A stretch of 57,372 nucleotides of DNA from Saprospirales bacterium (lineage in GTDB: Bacteria; Bacteroidota; Bacteroidia; Chitinophagales; UBA8649): positions 1-57,372 of the forward strand of contig PAPS01000032.1 of NCBI GenBank assembly GCA_002708985.1, written 5' to 3'. Both the position numbers and the translations under genes were made by a program. The stretch's first letter is position 1. Each line of letters starts with the position of its first letter. Shown piece by piece: positions 9,131-19,930 of the stretch. The notes beneath the pieces are model-generated. The model ran no database searches. It worked only from the letters and a program-made list of their open reading frames with translations, and had not been told where the DNA came from.

Positions 9131-10235
9131 CTTTTATAGATATAGAATAATGTACTGGATTTGTATTAATCGTTGTTGAAAGGACGGCAAAATTAGCAAA
9201 ATTCCGCGTTAAATACTCTTTTATTTCTTGGATTGCCCAATGCTCGCTTTCATAATGCCCGATATCACATAAAAGTAAGCTGTCGTCAGCCTCAAAAAAG
9301 TCATGATATTTTAAGTCAGCAGTCACGAAAGCATCAGCTCCTTTTTGCCTCGCATTTTTTAAAAGATCAAATCCTGCTCCGCCACAGATTGCCACGCTTT
9401 TAATTTTATTTTCTATCGAAGCACTATGCCTAATGAGTTGTAACCCTAGACGTTCTTGAAGGTATTGAATGAAATCATCGGAGGAAAGGGATTCGGATAA
9501 CTCGCCTATCATTCCACTACCATGGTTTTGGTTCTTGTTGTGGAGAGTTATAATATCATAGGCTACTTCTTCGTAGGGATGATGTTCTTTCAGGGTTTTG
9601 AGGGCTGAAGAAAGCAATGTATCGGTCAGCAGGACTTCAAGTTTTTCTTCCTTTACCTCAGTAAATTCACCGGCTTTACCGATGCTTGGGTTAGAAGATG
9701 ACCTTCCTTGAAAACTTCCGACGCCAGATGTGAAGAAGCTTGCTTTTTCATATTCTCCAATGTTACCAGCTCCGATGGCAAACAAAGCATTCCTCACTGC
9801 TAAAAGGTCTTTAGTTGGAACAAAGGTGATCAGTTTGAAGAGATTGGATGCCTCTTCTAATATAGATCGGTTGGTGAGGTTAAGCCGATCGGCGAGGGCT
9901 TTGTTAACGCCGTCATTTACTCGATCAAGATTTGTGTGAATCGCATAGATCGAAATATCGTGTTTTATAGCAAGAATAATAGCACGTTGACTGTCAGTCG
10001 TTGGGCTTATTGATCGTATTCCTTTGAAAATTACAGGGTGGTGGGCAATGATCAGATTAGCTTGTTTTTCTATTGCTTCTTGTACAACAGCTTCGGTAAC
10101 ATCGAGAGAGACAAGGGCCTTATCTACCAATCGATAAGGGTCCCCAATAAGTAAACCGCAGTTGTCGTAGCTCAGCGCTAATGACGGTGGCGCCCATTGT
10201 TCTAAGGCATTGGTAACGGATTGAATTTTTAGCAT
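9108..10235 (-). CDS. NIF3/DUF34-like dinuclear metal-centre protein
   Basis: A 375-residue member of the NIF3 (YbgI, GTP cyclohydrolase I type 2-like) family. The metal-binding residues are visible: AHHPVIFK near residue 65, THTN-type HTNLD at about 100, and the C-terminal GHYESE near 330. The roughly 120 residues between the two family halves (about 130-250) correspond to the inserted PII/CutA-like domain of the longer members, which explains the length compared with the 247-residue E. coli protein. The true function of the family is not settled. It overlaps the zinc-ribbon gene downstream and is divergent from pckA. Confidence 0.92.
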   Translation of the reverse strand: MLKIQSVTNALEQWAPPSLALSYDNCGLLIGDPYRLVDKALVSLDVTEAVVQEAIEKQANLIIAHHPVIFKGIRSISPTTDSQRAIILAIKHDISIYAIHTNLDRVNDGVNKALADRLNLTNRSILEEASNLFKLITFVPTKDLLAVRNALFAIGAGNIGEYEKASFFTSGVGSFQGRSSSNPSIGKAGEFTEVKEEKLEVLLTDTLLSSALKTLKEHHPYEEVAYDIITLHNKNQNHGSGMIGELSESLSSDDFIQYLQERLGLQLIRHSASIENKIKSVAICGGAGFDLLKNARQKGADAFVTADLKYHDFFEADDSLLLCDIGHYESEHWAIQEIKEYLTRNFANFAVLSTTINTNPVHYSISIKDGKGKKD

Positions 10236-10327
10236 TGTACAGAATACATTAGACGGTGGAGAAATTCGTTAATAAATGTAAAAAAGCCTTCTTATATGTG
10301 GTATTTTCGAATAGATAAATCTACGGT

Positions 10328-11929
10328 ATGTCAAATTCACTTTCAACAGATAGCCTTATTGATTTAGGGTATTTGAATCTAAATCCAACACACAATCTAT
10401 GTAATGCAAGTCCTGAAGAATTGGCAGAAATTTCTGTGCAATCCTATGGCTGTGAAGTTGCAGATAATGGAGCACTTGTTGTTATGACGGGTCGTTTTAC
10501 AGGACGCTCCCCTAAAGACCGATTCATTGTTGATGATGATATTACGCGAGAAACAGTAGATTGGAATGCCATTAATCAACCGATTAAGCCTAAGTACTTT
10601 GCAGGGCTGAAACAAAAAATGATTGCCTATCTCAATGCAAAAAATATCTTCACTCGTGATGCTTTTGCTGGCGCAGACAAAGACTATCGTCTTGCTGTTC
10701 GTGTGATTACGGAGTATCCGTGGTCCAATATGTTCGCTTATAACATGTTTTTAAGGCCAACGCATGCTGAGATATCAGCATTTACCCCTGAGTGGCATGT
10801 TATCTGTGCACCTGGTTTTGAAGCTGATCCCGCGGTCGACGGCACAAAGGATAGCAATTTCTCAATAATCAATTTTACTGAGAAAACGATTCTTGTCGGT
10901 GGATCGGCGTACACAGGTGAGATTAAAAAAGGAATTTTTTCCGTGTTGAATTATATGCTGCCTGAATATGACAAAGTTCTTGCAATGCACTGTTCGGCCA
11001 ATATTGGTGATGATGGCAACACGGCGTTATTCTTTGGGTTAAGTGGTACTGGAAAGACAACGTTATCTGCAGACCCCAATCGTGCATTAATAGGTGATGA
11101 TGAACATGGTTGGACAGCATCAGGTGTATTTAATTTCGAAGGAGGATGTTATGCCAAAGTCATTGACTTAAGTAAGGAAAAGGAGCCTGATATTTTTAAT
11201 GCTATAAAGCCTGGCGCTATTCTTGAGAACATTGTATTTAAGGATGATAACAAGGCGGTAGATTATGCGAATGGTTCGATTACTCAGAATACAAGAGTTT
11301 CTTATCCTATTCATCACATTAACAACATTGCGGAGCCATCAATGGGTGGAATCCCTCAAAACATCTTCTTTCTTACTTATGATGCTTTTGGGGTTTTACC
11401 TCCCATAAGCCGATTGACTGTACCTCAGGCAATGTATCATTTCATTTCAGGATTTACATCAAAAGTTGCGGGTACCGAAGCAGGTGTAACAGAACCTCAA
11501 ACTGCCTTTAGTGCGTGCTACGGTGCTCCTTTCTTGCCGCTACATCCCTTTAAATATTCTAAGATGTTGGGTGAAAAGATAGAGGCATCAGATGCGAGAG
11601 TTTGGCTTGTAAATACCGGATTAAGTGGTGGAGTCTATGGAGTGGGTAAACGAATGTCTTTGCCTTATACTCGAAGTTTAATCAGTCAGGCCTTAGATGG
11701 ATCAATGGATTCTGGAGATTTTATTACGGATGAATTTTTCGACATGGAAATACCAGTGACGGCAGGTGAAGTTCCTGCTAACATCTTAAATCCCGTTAAT
11801 ACATGGACATCTAAAGAAGAATATGCAGAGACAGCTAATCGATTGATTAAAGCGTTTGAAAGAAACTTTGAGCAGTTTCAATCGGCTTGTTCTGATGAAA
11901 TTTGTGCGGCGGCACCTAGGGTGAAGTAA
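10328..11929 (+). CDS. pckA: Phosphoenolpyruvate carboxykinase (ATP)
   Basis: Converts oxaloacetate and ATP to phosphoenolpyruvate, CO2 and ADP, the entry to gluconeogenesis. The 533-residue product matches the ATP-dependent family in length. It carries the kinase-1a P-loop (GLSGTGKTTLS, about residues 237-247), the kinase-2 metal site GDDEHGW, the substrate-binding FTGRSPKDR near residue 57, and GFTSKVAGTE further on. It is transcribed away from the NIF3 gene and is followed 15 bases later by rsmE. I found no convincing promoter pair in the 92-base divergent spacer. Confidence 0.97.
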   Translation: MSNSLSTDSLIDLGYLNLNPTHNLCNASPEELAEISVQSYGCEVADNGALVVMTGRFTGRSPKDRFIVDDDITRETVDWNAINQPIKPKYFAGLKQKMIAYLNAKNIFTRDAFAGADKDYRLAVRVITEYPWSNMFAYNMFLRPTHAEISAFTPEWHVICAPGFEADPAVDGTKDSNFSIINFTEKTILVGGSAYTGEIKKGIFSVLNYMLPEYDKVLAMHCSANIGDDGNTALFFGLSGTGKTTLSADPNRALIGDDEHGWTASGVFNFEGGCYAKVIDLSKEKEPDIFNAIKPGAILENIVFKDDNKAVDYANGSITQNTRVSYPIHHINNIAEPSMGGIPQNIFFLTYDAFGVLPPISRLTVPQAMYHFISGFTSKVAGTEAGVTEPQTAFSACYGAPFLPLHPFKYSKMLGEKIEASDARVWLVNTGLSGGVYGVGKRMSLPYTRSLISQALDGSMDSGDFITDEFFDMEIPVTAGEVPANILNPVNTWTSKEEYAETANRLIKAFERNFEQFQSACSDEICAAAPRVK

Positions 11930-11944
11930 ACTGAATCCATTAAA

Positions 11945-12664
11945 ATGCTCGAAGGAGTAAATGCTTTATTTTATGCAAGTGATTTAAGCTCTAACGAGTG
12001 TATTATTAAGGGTCAGGAGGTAAGGCATATAACCAAGGTTCTGCGTAAACAAGAGGGGGACAAGATTTATCTAACTGATGGAAAGGGCAGTATTGCTCAA
12101 GCAACGATTAGGCAGGTTGTCAAGCAACAGCTAGTCCTTGAAATTAAGGAAGTCACAAAGGTGCCTCGACTAGAACCGAAAGTGACCTTAGCTTTTTCAG
12201 TTTTAAAGCAAGCTTCCCGAATGGAATGGATGGTAGAAAAAGCAACTGAGTTTGGTGTGAGAGCATTTCAACCTTTGCTTAGCGCTCATTGTATACGAAG
12301 TTCTTTAAATGTAAAGAGGCTTGAATCTCTGGCACTCAGCGCCATGAAACAGTCTCTTCAGTGCTACTGCCCCGAGATTTACCCCATTCAATTGTTTGAA
12401 TCCTTTGTAAAAAGTGATTCAGATTCTATTCGACTTATGGCCTACACTCCCGAGCGAAAAAAGTCTTTTCAAAACACATGGCCTGCGATATCCAACACAA
12501 AAGAGATTACTGCTCTTGTCGGTCCGGAGGGTGGATTTACAAGGGAAGAAGCAAATTTCGCATCAGATTGCGGATTTACAAGGGTTTCTTTGGGGCCAAA
12601 CCGTCTTCGAGCGGAGTCAGCGTCGCTTGCTATTGTGCAACAAATCAATGTATTTTCAAAGTAG
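11945..12664 (+). CDS. rsmE: 16S rRNA m3U1498 methyltransferase
   Basis: Methylates N3 of U1498 in 16S rRNA using S-adenosylmethionine. The 239-residue product has the RsmE architecture: an N-terminal PUA-like RNA-binding part (residues 1-70, with QEVRHITKVLRKQEGD) and a SPOUT methyltransferase domain. The SAM-binding knot is visible as VGPEGGFTREE and LGPNRLRAESASLAIV near the C-terminus. The start has the sequence ATG CTC GAA, 15 bases after pckA. The stop is followed only two bases later by the next gene's ATG, implying coupling. Confidence 0.95.
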   Translation: MLEGVNALFYASDLSSNECIIKGQEVRHITKVLRKQEGDKIYLTDGKGSIAQATIRQVVKQQLVLEIKEVTKVPRLEPKVTLAFSVLKQASRMEWMVEKATEFGVRAFQPLLSAHCIRSSLNVKRLESLALSAMKQSLQCYCPEIYPIQLFESFVKSDSDSIRLMAYTPERKKSFQNTWPAISNTKEITALVGPEGGFTREEANFASDCGFTRVSLGPNRLRAESASLAIVQQINVFSK

Positions 12665-12666
12665 CC

Positions 12667-13353
12667 ATGAAAAGAGCATCAAAGACTTTATGGATGATAT
12701 TTTTATGTATTGTGGGCTTGTTGCCCTTCTGCACACAGTCCTTGTATGCCCAATCCTCCTTTTCAATTGCTTTGCTAACCTATAACGGGGGAGGTGATTG
12801 GTATGCTAATCCCAGCGCCTTGCCCAATCTAGTTGCCTTTTGCAATCAACAACTAAACACAAATATTGACCAGACGGTTGCTGAAGTCAATCCGGGCGAT
12901 CAGGCAATTTTCAATTTTCCATTTGTTCATATGACAGGTCATGGAAATGTGACTTTTTCTGCTCAAGAGAGAGAAAACTTGCGGACCTATCTCAACCACG
13001 GAGGCTTCTTACATATTGATGATAATTATGGAATGGATCCTTTTGTGCGGCGAGAGATTCAACAGCTCTACCCTGATAAGGTTCTTAAACCTGTTCCAGT
13101 AAATCATCCCATTTATAACACATTCTATTCTTTTCCAGAAGGCCTACCCAAAATACATGAGCATGATGGTAAGCCTGCAGAGGCCCTTGGAATATTTATT
13201 GAGGGTGAATTGGTTCTATTGTATACCTATGAATCTGATCTTGGTGATGGCTGGGAAGATGCTGATGTTCACGGAGATGGTGAAGAACTCCGTCAAAAGG
13301 CCCTGAAAATGGGTGCTAATATTATGGGGTATGCCCTGACGGGTGGTTATTGA
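12667..13353 (+). CDS. Secreted DUF4159-domain protein
   Basis: A 228-residue protein with a signal peptide ending at about residue 30 (SLYAQ) and a mature domain of the DUF4159 family, with landmarks YNGGGDWY, the HMTGHG block at about residue 95, NHGGFLHIDDN and HPIYN. DUF4159 adopts a class I glutamine-amidotransferase-like fold but its role is unknown; in other Bacteroidota and Planctomycetota it occurs in secreted proteins. A longer reading frame extends upstream through rsmE, but the ATG at 12667 places the signal peptide correctly. Its last 7 bases overlap the 3' end of the convergent desaturase gene. Confidence 0.85.
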   Translation: MKRASKTLWMIFLCIVGLLPFCTQSLYAQSSFSIALLTYNGGGDWYANPSALPNLVAFCNQQLNTNIDQTVAEVNPGDQAIFNFPFVHMTGHGNVTFSAQERENLRTYLNHGGFLHIDDNYGMDPFVRREIQQLYPDKVLKPVPVNHPIYNTFYSFPEGLPKIHEHDGKPAEALGIFIEGELVLLYTYESDLGDGWEDADVHGDGEELRQKALKMGANIMGYALTGGY

Positions 13354-14435
13354 GCTATCCCGACTTCTTGCTGCCATCCAACGATTTTAGCAGTCCGTCT
13401 TTTCATAACGGCAATCGCCTCTTCTCGACTTGCAAAGGCCCCATCAATGTTTACTAAATGGTCCGCAAGTTTATCATAATTCTTGCACATTAGGTTAAAC
13501 CAAACACCTCCAAACTCAATACCTTCAAAGACCATGGCTTGATGTTTTGCATAGGTGGCTCTATTGTTTAACAAGTGGTTAGGGTGTTCCGTCCAGTGAA
13601 GGTTTGGCTTAACGTGGTGGCTAATATGGTATCCATCATTCCAACAATTGTGATTGTATTGGTGATTTATGCAGGTTACGCTGTTTTTATACTCATTTCC
13701 TGGGTCTTCTGGATCAACAAAAGCATGTTGTGCCCAGTTTCCGAGCATCATGGTAATTCGTGTCGTAACAAAAGGTAGAATAAAGGCAAAAAGAGTTGCA
13801 TAGAAATTAACAAAGCAAAGTCCTACTACAGAACCAATGTAAAGTAGCTCTCCCAATATGGCTTGATTTCTTATTTTTTTACGACTCTTGCCAATCTTAT
13901 TGAAATAGATTACTAGGCGAACCACGCCGAACAGAAGAAAGCTAAACAAGTACCTGGCGAAATCTCTTCCGCTATCCCGCTTGAAGGGCATGGTTGTACT
14001 ATCATCATCAGGTAGATTACCCTCAAGGTGGTGCATTGCAATGTGATGTGCGAAATAGGTTTCAGGGCTTTGCCCCATAAAGGGTCCTAGAATCCATGGT
14101 AAAAATTTATTCCAAACTTTATAATCTGTTTTGAACCAAGGTCTATGACTTGTGCAATGGAGCATAAGGCCAAAGGGGCTCTTATTTTTCATCGTGATTA
14201 ATAAAGTGTATATCAAAGCAGTTGGCCAAAACAGCCACTGCAAATCAGAGAAAGCGTACATAATAACTACGCAGGGAAATACAATGGCGAGGAGCTTTAT
14301 TGTGAGGTAGATAAATGGGAGGTCTCTAGGATCTCGCATTCTTTTTAACCAGAAAGAGTCAAAACGGTTTGGATTGGTTTTGACCTCATAGGTCTTATCG
14401 GTTAGATGGGCTGGAAATGTTCTTAGCTTCGCCAT
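13347..14435 (-). CDS. Membrane fatty acid desaturase-type di-iron protein
   Basis: A 362-residue integral membrane protein with the histidine clusters of the membrane di-iron desaturase/hydroxylase superfamily: H-x3-H in LHCTSHRPW, HHIAMHH shortly after, and HISHH in the C-terminal third, with a further HW..HP. Between them run four or more hydrophobic helices. Such enzymes introduce double bonds or hydroxyls into acyl chains. I cannot say which lipid is the substrate. ATG 14435 (MAKLR) is chosen over an upstream in-frame ATG at 14492. The gene converges on the DUF4159 gene and is divergent from the aldo/keto reductase. Confidence 0.82.
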   Translation of the reverse strand: MAKLRTFPAHLTDKTYEVKTNPNRFDSFWLKRMRDPRDLPFIYLTIKLLAIVFPCVVIMYAFSDLQWLFWPTALIYTLLITMKNKSPFGLMLHCTSHRPWFKTDYKVWNKFLPWILGPFMGQSPETYFAHHIAMHHLEGNLPDDDSTTMPFKRDSGRDFARYLFSFLLFGVVRLVIYFNKIGKSRKKIRNQAILGELLYIGSVVGLCFVNFYATLFAFILPFVTTRITMMLGNWAQHAFVDPEDPGNEYKNSVTCINHQYNHNCWNDGYHISHHVKPNLHWTEHPNHLLNNRATYAKHQAMVFEGIEFGGVWFNLMCKNYDKLADHLVNIDGAFASREEAIAVMKRRTAKIVGWQQEVGIAQ

Positions 14436-14534
14436 ATCGCAAAAATCGTTAATACTATGGCTAAAACCAAAAAGCGCGAAAAGTCTTGACAATCAAAGCG
14501 TACCTTTAGTCAATAACAATATAGCATTTGTACT

Positions 14535-15533
14535 ATGGAATATAGAAGATTAGGAAAATCAGGACTTCAAGTAAGTGCTTTGTCTTTGGGGAGTTGGCTC
14601 AATTTTGGAAAATTTATAGATGCTAAAATGGCCAAAGAATTAATGGTCTATGCTTACGATCGTGGTATAAACTTTTTTGATAATGCCGAGGTCTATGCAA
14701 GGGGCAAATCAGAGGAGGTTATGGGTCAGATCTTTAAAGAGGTATCCTGGGATCGCTCAACCTATGTTGTGTCAAGTAAGGTGTTTTGGGGTGGGAAGGA
14801 TCCCGAATCAATGGCATGGCCCAATCATAAGGGGCTAATGCGCAAGCATGTGGTGGAAGCTTGTGATGCCGCATTACGCCGTTTACAAGTCGATTATCTC
14901 GATCTTTTCTTTTGCCACAGACCAGATATTCATACACCTATCGACGAAACCGTTTGGACCATGCATAATCTAATACAACAAGGAAAGATTTTGTATTGGG
15001 GAACTTCTGAGTGGACTAGCCAGCAGATTACAGAAGCCCACTATGTGGCAGAAAAGTATAATCTGATTGGCCCAACGATGGAACAACCGGAATACAACAT
15101 GTTTAATCGAAAGAAAGTTGAATTGGATTATCTGCCGATATACCGACGATTTGGCCTGGGTACTACGATTTGGTCTCCTTTAGCTTCTGGACTACTTACA
15201 GGGAAATACATAGATCAAGTGCCTAAGGGAAGTCGTCTTGACCAGGAAGGGTTTGACTGGCTTCGCGAACGAACGCTTGGCGATGAAGACAAGATGTCGA
15301 AAGTGGTGAAATTGTATGCCTTAGCTCAAGAAAGGGAGCTGTCTCTTACACAACTTTCTATAGCATGGTGTCTTAAGAATCCTAATGTTTCCACGGTCAT
15401 TTTAGGGGCAAGTAATCTTAATCAGTTGCAAGAGAATATCCGATCTTTAGAAATAATTCCACGGTTGACAGACGAACTTATGGAAACTATAGATGATGTG
15501 CTAGATAATAAGCCCCACGAGCCCTCTTATTAA
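14535..15533 (+). CDS. Aldo/keto reductase (potassium-channel beta-subunit-like)
   Basis: An NADPH-dependent TIM-barrel oxidoreductase of 332 residues. The catalytic tetrad is visible: Asp and Tyr in FFDNAEVYARGKSEE (about residues 49-57), Lys in SSKVFWGG at about 82, and His in FFCHRPD. The C-terminal cofactor loop reads ILGASNLNQLQENI. Closest in pattern to the KCNAB/YghZ-type subgroup (AKR6/AKR14), which reduces aldehydes such as methylglyoxal; the real substrate is not shown here. It stands alone between the desaturase and the convergent atpC. Confidence 0.93.
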   Translation: MEYRRLGKSGLQVSALSLGSWLNFGKFIDAKMAKELMVYAYDRGINFFDNAEVYARGKSEEVMGQIFKEVSWDRSTYVVSSKVFWGGKDPESMAWPNHKGLMRKHVVEACDAALRRLQVDYLDLFFCHRPDIHTPIDETVWTMHNLIQQGKILYWGTSEWTSQQITEAHYVAEKYNLIGPTMEQPEYNMFNRKKVELDYLPIYRRFGLGTTIWSPLASGLLTGKYIDQVPKGSRLDQEGFDWLRERTLGDEDKMSKVVKLYALAQERELSLTQLSIAWCLKNPNVSTVILGASNLNQLQENIRSLEIIPRLTDELMETIDDVLDNKPHEPSY

Positions 15534-15552
15534 AGAGAATTGTAAGTGTTCC

Positions 15553-15789
15553 TTAAAGCGTTACGGCAATATTGATGTGGTTGTTAAGGCATTCCACAAA
15601 ACCATCCTGAATATCAAAGCTTGTGTCTTTGCCATCGTGTTTAACACGAATTGAGCCCTTCTCCAAAGAGGCCATAATGGCTGCGTGGTTGTTGAGAATC
15701 TCAAATGACCCGCCTGATCCAGGGAGCTTTACGCCTTCAGCACTTCCCTCAAAAAGCACGGATTCCGGTGTCATGATACGAACCGTCAT
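15553..15789 (-). CDS. atpC: ATP synthase epsilon subunit, short form
   Basis: A 78-residue subunit of the F1 central stalk. The sequence covers the N-terminal beta-sandwich only (MTVRIMTPESVLFEGSAEGVKLPG, then GSFEILNNHA, then GFVECLNNHINI). The C-terminal two-helix domain that in E. coli (139 residues) can block rotation is missing. A short epsilon next to atpD is common in Bacteroidota. It starts 3 bases after the atpD stop, so the two are translated from one mRNA driven by the promoter at about 17342-17371. Confidence 0.95.
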   Translation of the reverse strand: MTVRIMTPESVLFEGSAEGVKLPGSGGSFEILNNHAAIMASLEKGSIRVKHDGKDTSFDIQDGFVECLNNHINIAVTL

Positions 15790-15792
15790 GGT

Positions 15793-17340
<1,548 letters not shown>

Positions 17341-17341
17341 T

Positions 17342-17371
17342 CAAAGGTAACTTACCCTGTGTTCTATTCAA
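17342..17371 (-). promoter_or_regulatory. Bacteroidota-type promoter for atpDC
   Basis: On the minus strand, TTTG ending at 17369 is followed by exactly 19 bases and then TACCTTTG (17349-17342). This equals the Bacteroidota primary-sigma consensus (-33 TTG, 19-base spacer, -7 TAnnTTTG). The expected start of transcription lies a few bases downstream, near 17336, giving a leader of about 25 bases before the atpD ATG. Spacing and both boxes are exact, and the downstream gene is a strongly expressed one. Confidence 0.75.
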
Positions 17372-17403
17372 AGTAGAAATGCACAAAATTGATGTAGTCA
17401 ATA

Positions 17404-19917
17404 ATGAACTTGCTTGATATTACTCATGCGGATAAAAATATAGGTTCAGTGGTCGCTGAAGTTTTGCTACCCTTGCCGCTGGATACTGCCTTATCCTATG
17501 CTGTTCCTATCTCATTAGAAGATAAGATAGACGTGGGGTCCATTGTCTTGGTTCCTTTGGGAAGGCGCAAGGAGTATGCAGGACTTGTGCTCAGTCTAAG
17601 CGGTGTGGAAAAAAACCCTGAGCACGCGGTTAAACCCATTAAACAAATCATTTATCAAGGCCAGTGGAGTACTTCCGGTCAGCTTGAACTTTGGCGCTGG
17701 ATGACGGCATATTATATGGTCAATCTTGGGGATGTAATGCAAGCGGCGTTGCCAACCCTACTTAAGATTTCTAGCGAAACCCTGTATGTTGCTTTAACAG
17801 ACGATTTGAAAGCGATAGAAGATGATGTGAACTTAGATGATGCTGATACGGAAATCTTACATACGCTTACTATTCATGGCCCTCTTGCGCAATCTATGAT
17901 TGTCCGTCACACGGGATTAGCCAATCCGCTAACCTCCCTTAAGCGATTAATGAAACTTAGACTTGTGGCAACTAAAGAGTCTTTAGGACAAACCTATTCC
18001 CCCAAAAGAGCCATTCGATACTGTTTAACAAAGGAATTGTCGGAGTCTCCTGAGGCTTTTGACAACGCGTTGGCTCAGTTGCATCGTGCGCCAAAACAAA
18101 AAGAGGCCTTCCTTAAACTAAGCGTAGGACAAGATGACGAATCCCTTTTAAGCACAGATCAAGAGGCACTTTTAAAGACATCTGACAAGGCGGCATTAAA
18201 TGCTTTAGCCAAAAGAGGGTGGGTAGAAAAGTATTGGGTCGACCTTAATCGTTTGGAAGAGTCTTACATTGCTCGTCAGCCTAAAGCTATTGAATTGTCT
18301 TCAGAGCAAGCATCAGCCTTGAAATCCATTCAATTGATATGGCAGACAAATTCTACTAAAGCCATTTTATTGCAAGGTGTTACTGGCAGCGGAAAGACTA
18401 TGCTGTATGTAGAGCTTATAAAAGACTGTTTACGGCAAGGTCGCCAGGCACTTTTTATGTTGCCAGAAATTGCGTTGACTAGTCAGATGATACAAAGAAT
18501 ACGGCAATATTTTGACTGTCCTATTGGGGTGTATCACTCAAGATTTTCTCCAGCCTATCGTGTAGAACTTTATCAGAAGGTTTTATGTGGTGAAATCTCA
18601 ATTATTCTTGGCGCTCGTTCTAGTGTTTTTCTGCCGTATAAAAATTTAGGACTTGTGATTGTTGATGAAGAACACGAGGCATCTTACAAACAACAAGATC
18701 CAACACCAAGATATCATGGCCGGGATGTTGCTCTCGTGCTTGCCAAACAGCAAAAGGCTTCGATTATTTTAGGTTCAGCAACTCCGAGTCTTGAAAGCCT
18801 TAATAATGTTATGTCGGGCAAATGGGATAAGGTAGAAATCAAGAATCGTTTTAACCAATTAGCTATTCCCACACCTCGGCTTATCGACCTTATCGACGCA
18901 AAAAAACGACATCGACTAAAAGGACGATTTAGTCAAGCATTGATTGAGGCAATTCAAGGCTGTTTAGATCGCAAGGAACAGGTAATTCTCTATCAAAACC
19001 GTCGAGGATATGCAACGCTTGCACGCTGTAACACCTGCGAATCGACTGCCAAATGCCATCAATGTGACGTGAGCCTAACGTATCATAAGTATTCTGGGAA
19101 TCTTCGATGTCACTATTGTGGAAGCACAGCCCGTTTAACCTCGCGATGCGCTTCATGTTCTTCTCAACAATGGGAACTATATGGCTCAGGCACCCAACGG
19201 ATTGAGGAAGAAATTGAATCCCTCTTCCCGCAGGCGAGAATTCTTCGGATGGACAGAGATACTGCTGCTTCGCGTAAGCGCTATGAGAACATGTTAAATG
19301 GAATTGAGGAATATAAGTATGATATCTTGATCGGCACACAGCTAATAGGTAAAGGGCTAGACTTTCAACGAGTTACATTAGTTGGAGTACTGGATGCTGA
19401 TGAAATGTTACATTTTCCAACGTTCAGAAACAATGAACGCTGTTACAATACGCTAAAGCAATTAGCAGGTCGCGCAGGAAGAGGCCATAAGGAAGGGCAA
19501 GTCTTAGTTCAGTCACGGCAAGTGGACCATCCAGTACTCAAGGCACTAACTGAAAATTCTTGGGAAGCCTTTATTGAACACGAGCAGTTAGTAAGGGAGC
19601 AATACAATTATCCGCCCACTTTTCAGTTTATCGTTTTTGAGTTTTCTCATAAGGATGTACAAAAGACAGCCGCTGCCGCTCGATATTTTGCAACAGGCAT
19701 GAAACATCGTTTAGGCGATGACTGTGTTCTTGGCCCATCTTTACCCCCTGTTGAACGGGTACGTAATACCTACCGACGTGAGGTTATTCTTAAGACTTCG
19801 CGTAATTCATCTTCAGCAAAGCAATGGAGGAATGCCGTGAGGGAGTTAGAGGACCACCGAAAGGCAGAACACGCCATCCGGAGTGTTCGATTAAAAATCA
19901 ATGTTGATGCGGGATAG
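17404..19917 (+). CDS. priA: Primosomal replication restart helicase PriA
   Basis: A superfamily 2 DNA helicase that recognises stalled forks and restarts replication. The 837-residue product has an N-terminal 3'-end-binding domain (residues about 12-110, with LPLPLDTALSY), the P-loop GVTGSGKT near residue 327, and the Walker B box VDEEHEASYKQ. Four Cys pairs form the two zinc sites between about residues 540 and 600 (CNTC, CHQC, CHYC, CASC). Helicase motif V/VI sequence (IGTQLIGKGLDF and QLAGRAGRG) follows. Divergent from atpD. The lipoprotein gene starts 13 bases after its stop. Confidence 0.97.
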   Translation: MNLLDITHADKNIGSVVAEVLLPLPLDTALSYAVPISLEDKIDVGSIVLVPLGRRKEYAGLVLSLSGVEKNPEHAVKPIKQIIYQGQWSTSGQLELWRWMTAYYMVNLGDVMQAALPTLLKISSETLYVALTDDLKAIEDDVNLDDADTEILHTLTIHGPLAQSMIVRHTGLANPLTSLKRLMKLRLVATKESLGQTYSPKRAIRYCLTKELSESPEAFDNALAQLHRAPKQKEAFLKLSVGQDDESLLSTDQEALLKTSDKAALNALAKRGWVEKYWVDLNRLEESYIARQPKAIELSSEQASALKSIQLIWQTNSTKAILLQGVTGSGKTMLYVELIKDCLRQGRQALFMLPEIALTSQMIQRIRQYFDCPIGVYHSRFSPAYRVELYQKVLCGEISIILGARSSVFLPYKNLGLVIVDEEHEASYKQQDPTPRYHGRDVALVLAKQQKASIILGSATPSLESLNNVMSGKWDKVEIKNRFNQLAIPTPRLIDLIDAKKRHRLKGRFSQALIEAIQGCLDRKEQVILYQNRRGYATLARCNTCESTAKCHQCDVSLTYHKYSGNLRCHYCGSTARLTSRCASCSSQQWELYGSGTQRIEEEIESLFPQARILRMDRDTAASRKRYENMLNGIEEYKYDILIGTQLIGKGLDFQRVTLVGVLDADEMLHFPTFRNNERCYNTLKQLAGRAGRGHKEGQVLVQSRQVDHPVLKALTENSWEAFIEHEQLVREQYNYPPTFQFIVFEFSHKDVQKTAAAARYFATGMKHRLGDDCVLGPSLPPVERVRNTYRREVILKTSRNSSSAKQWRNAVRELEDHRKAEHAIRSVRLKINVDAG

Positions 19918-19930
19918 TTATTTTTGTAGT

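Noticed and set aside
12414-12785. Rightward 123-residue frame across rsmE and the DUF4159 start
   Set aside because: It is in a different frame from both genes, has no protein-like composition and would have to replace well-supported coding.
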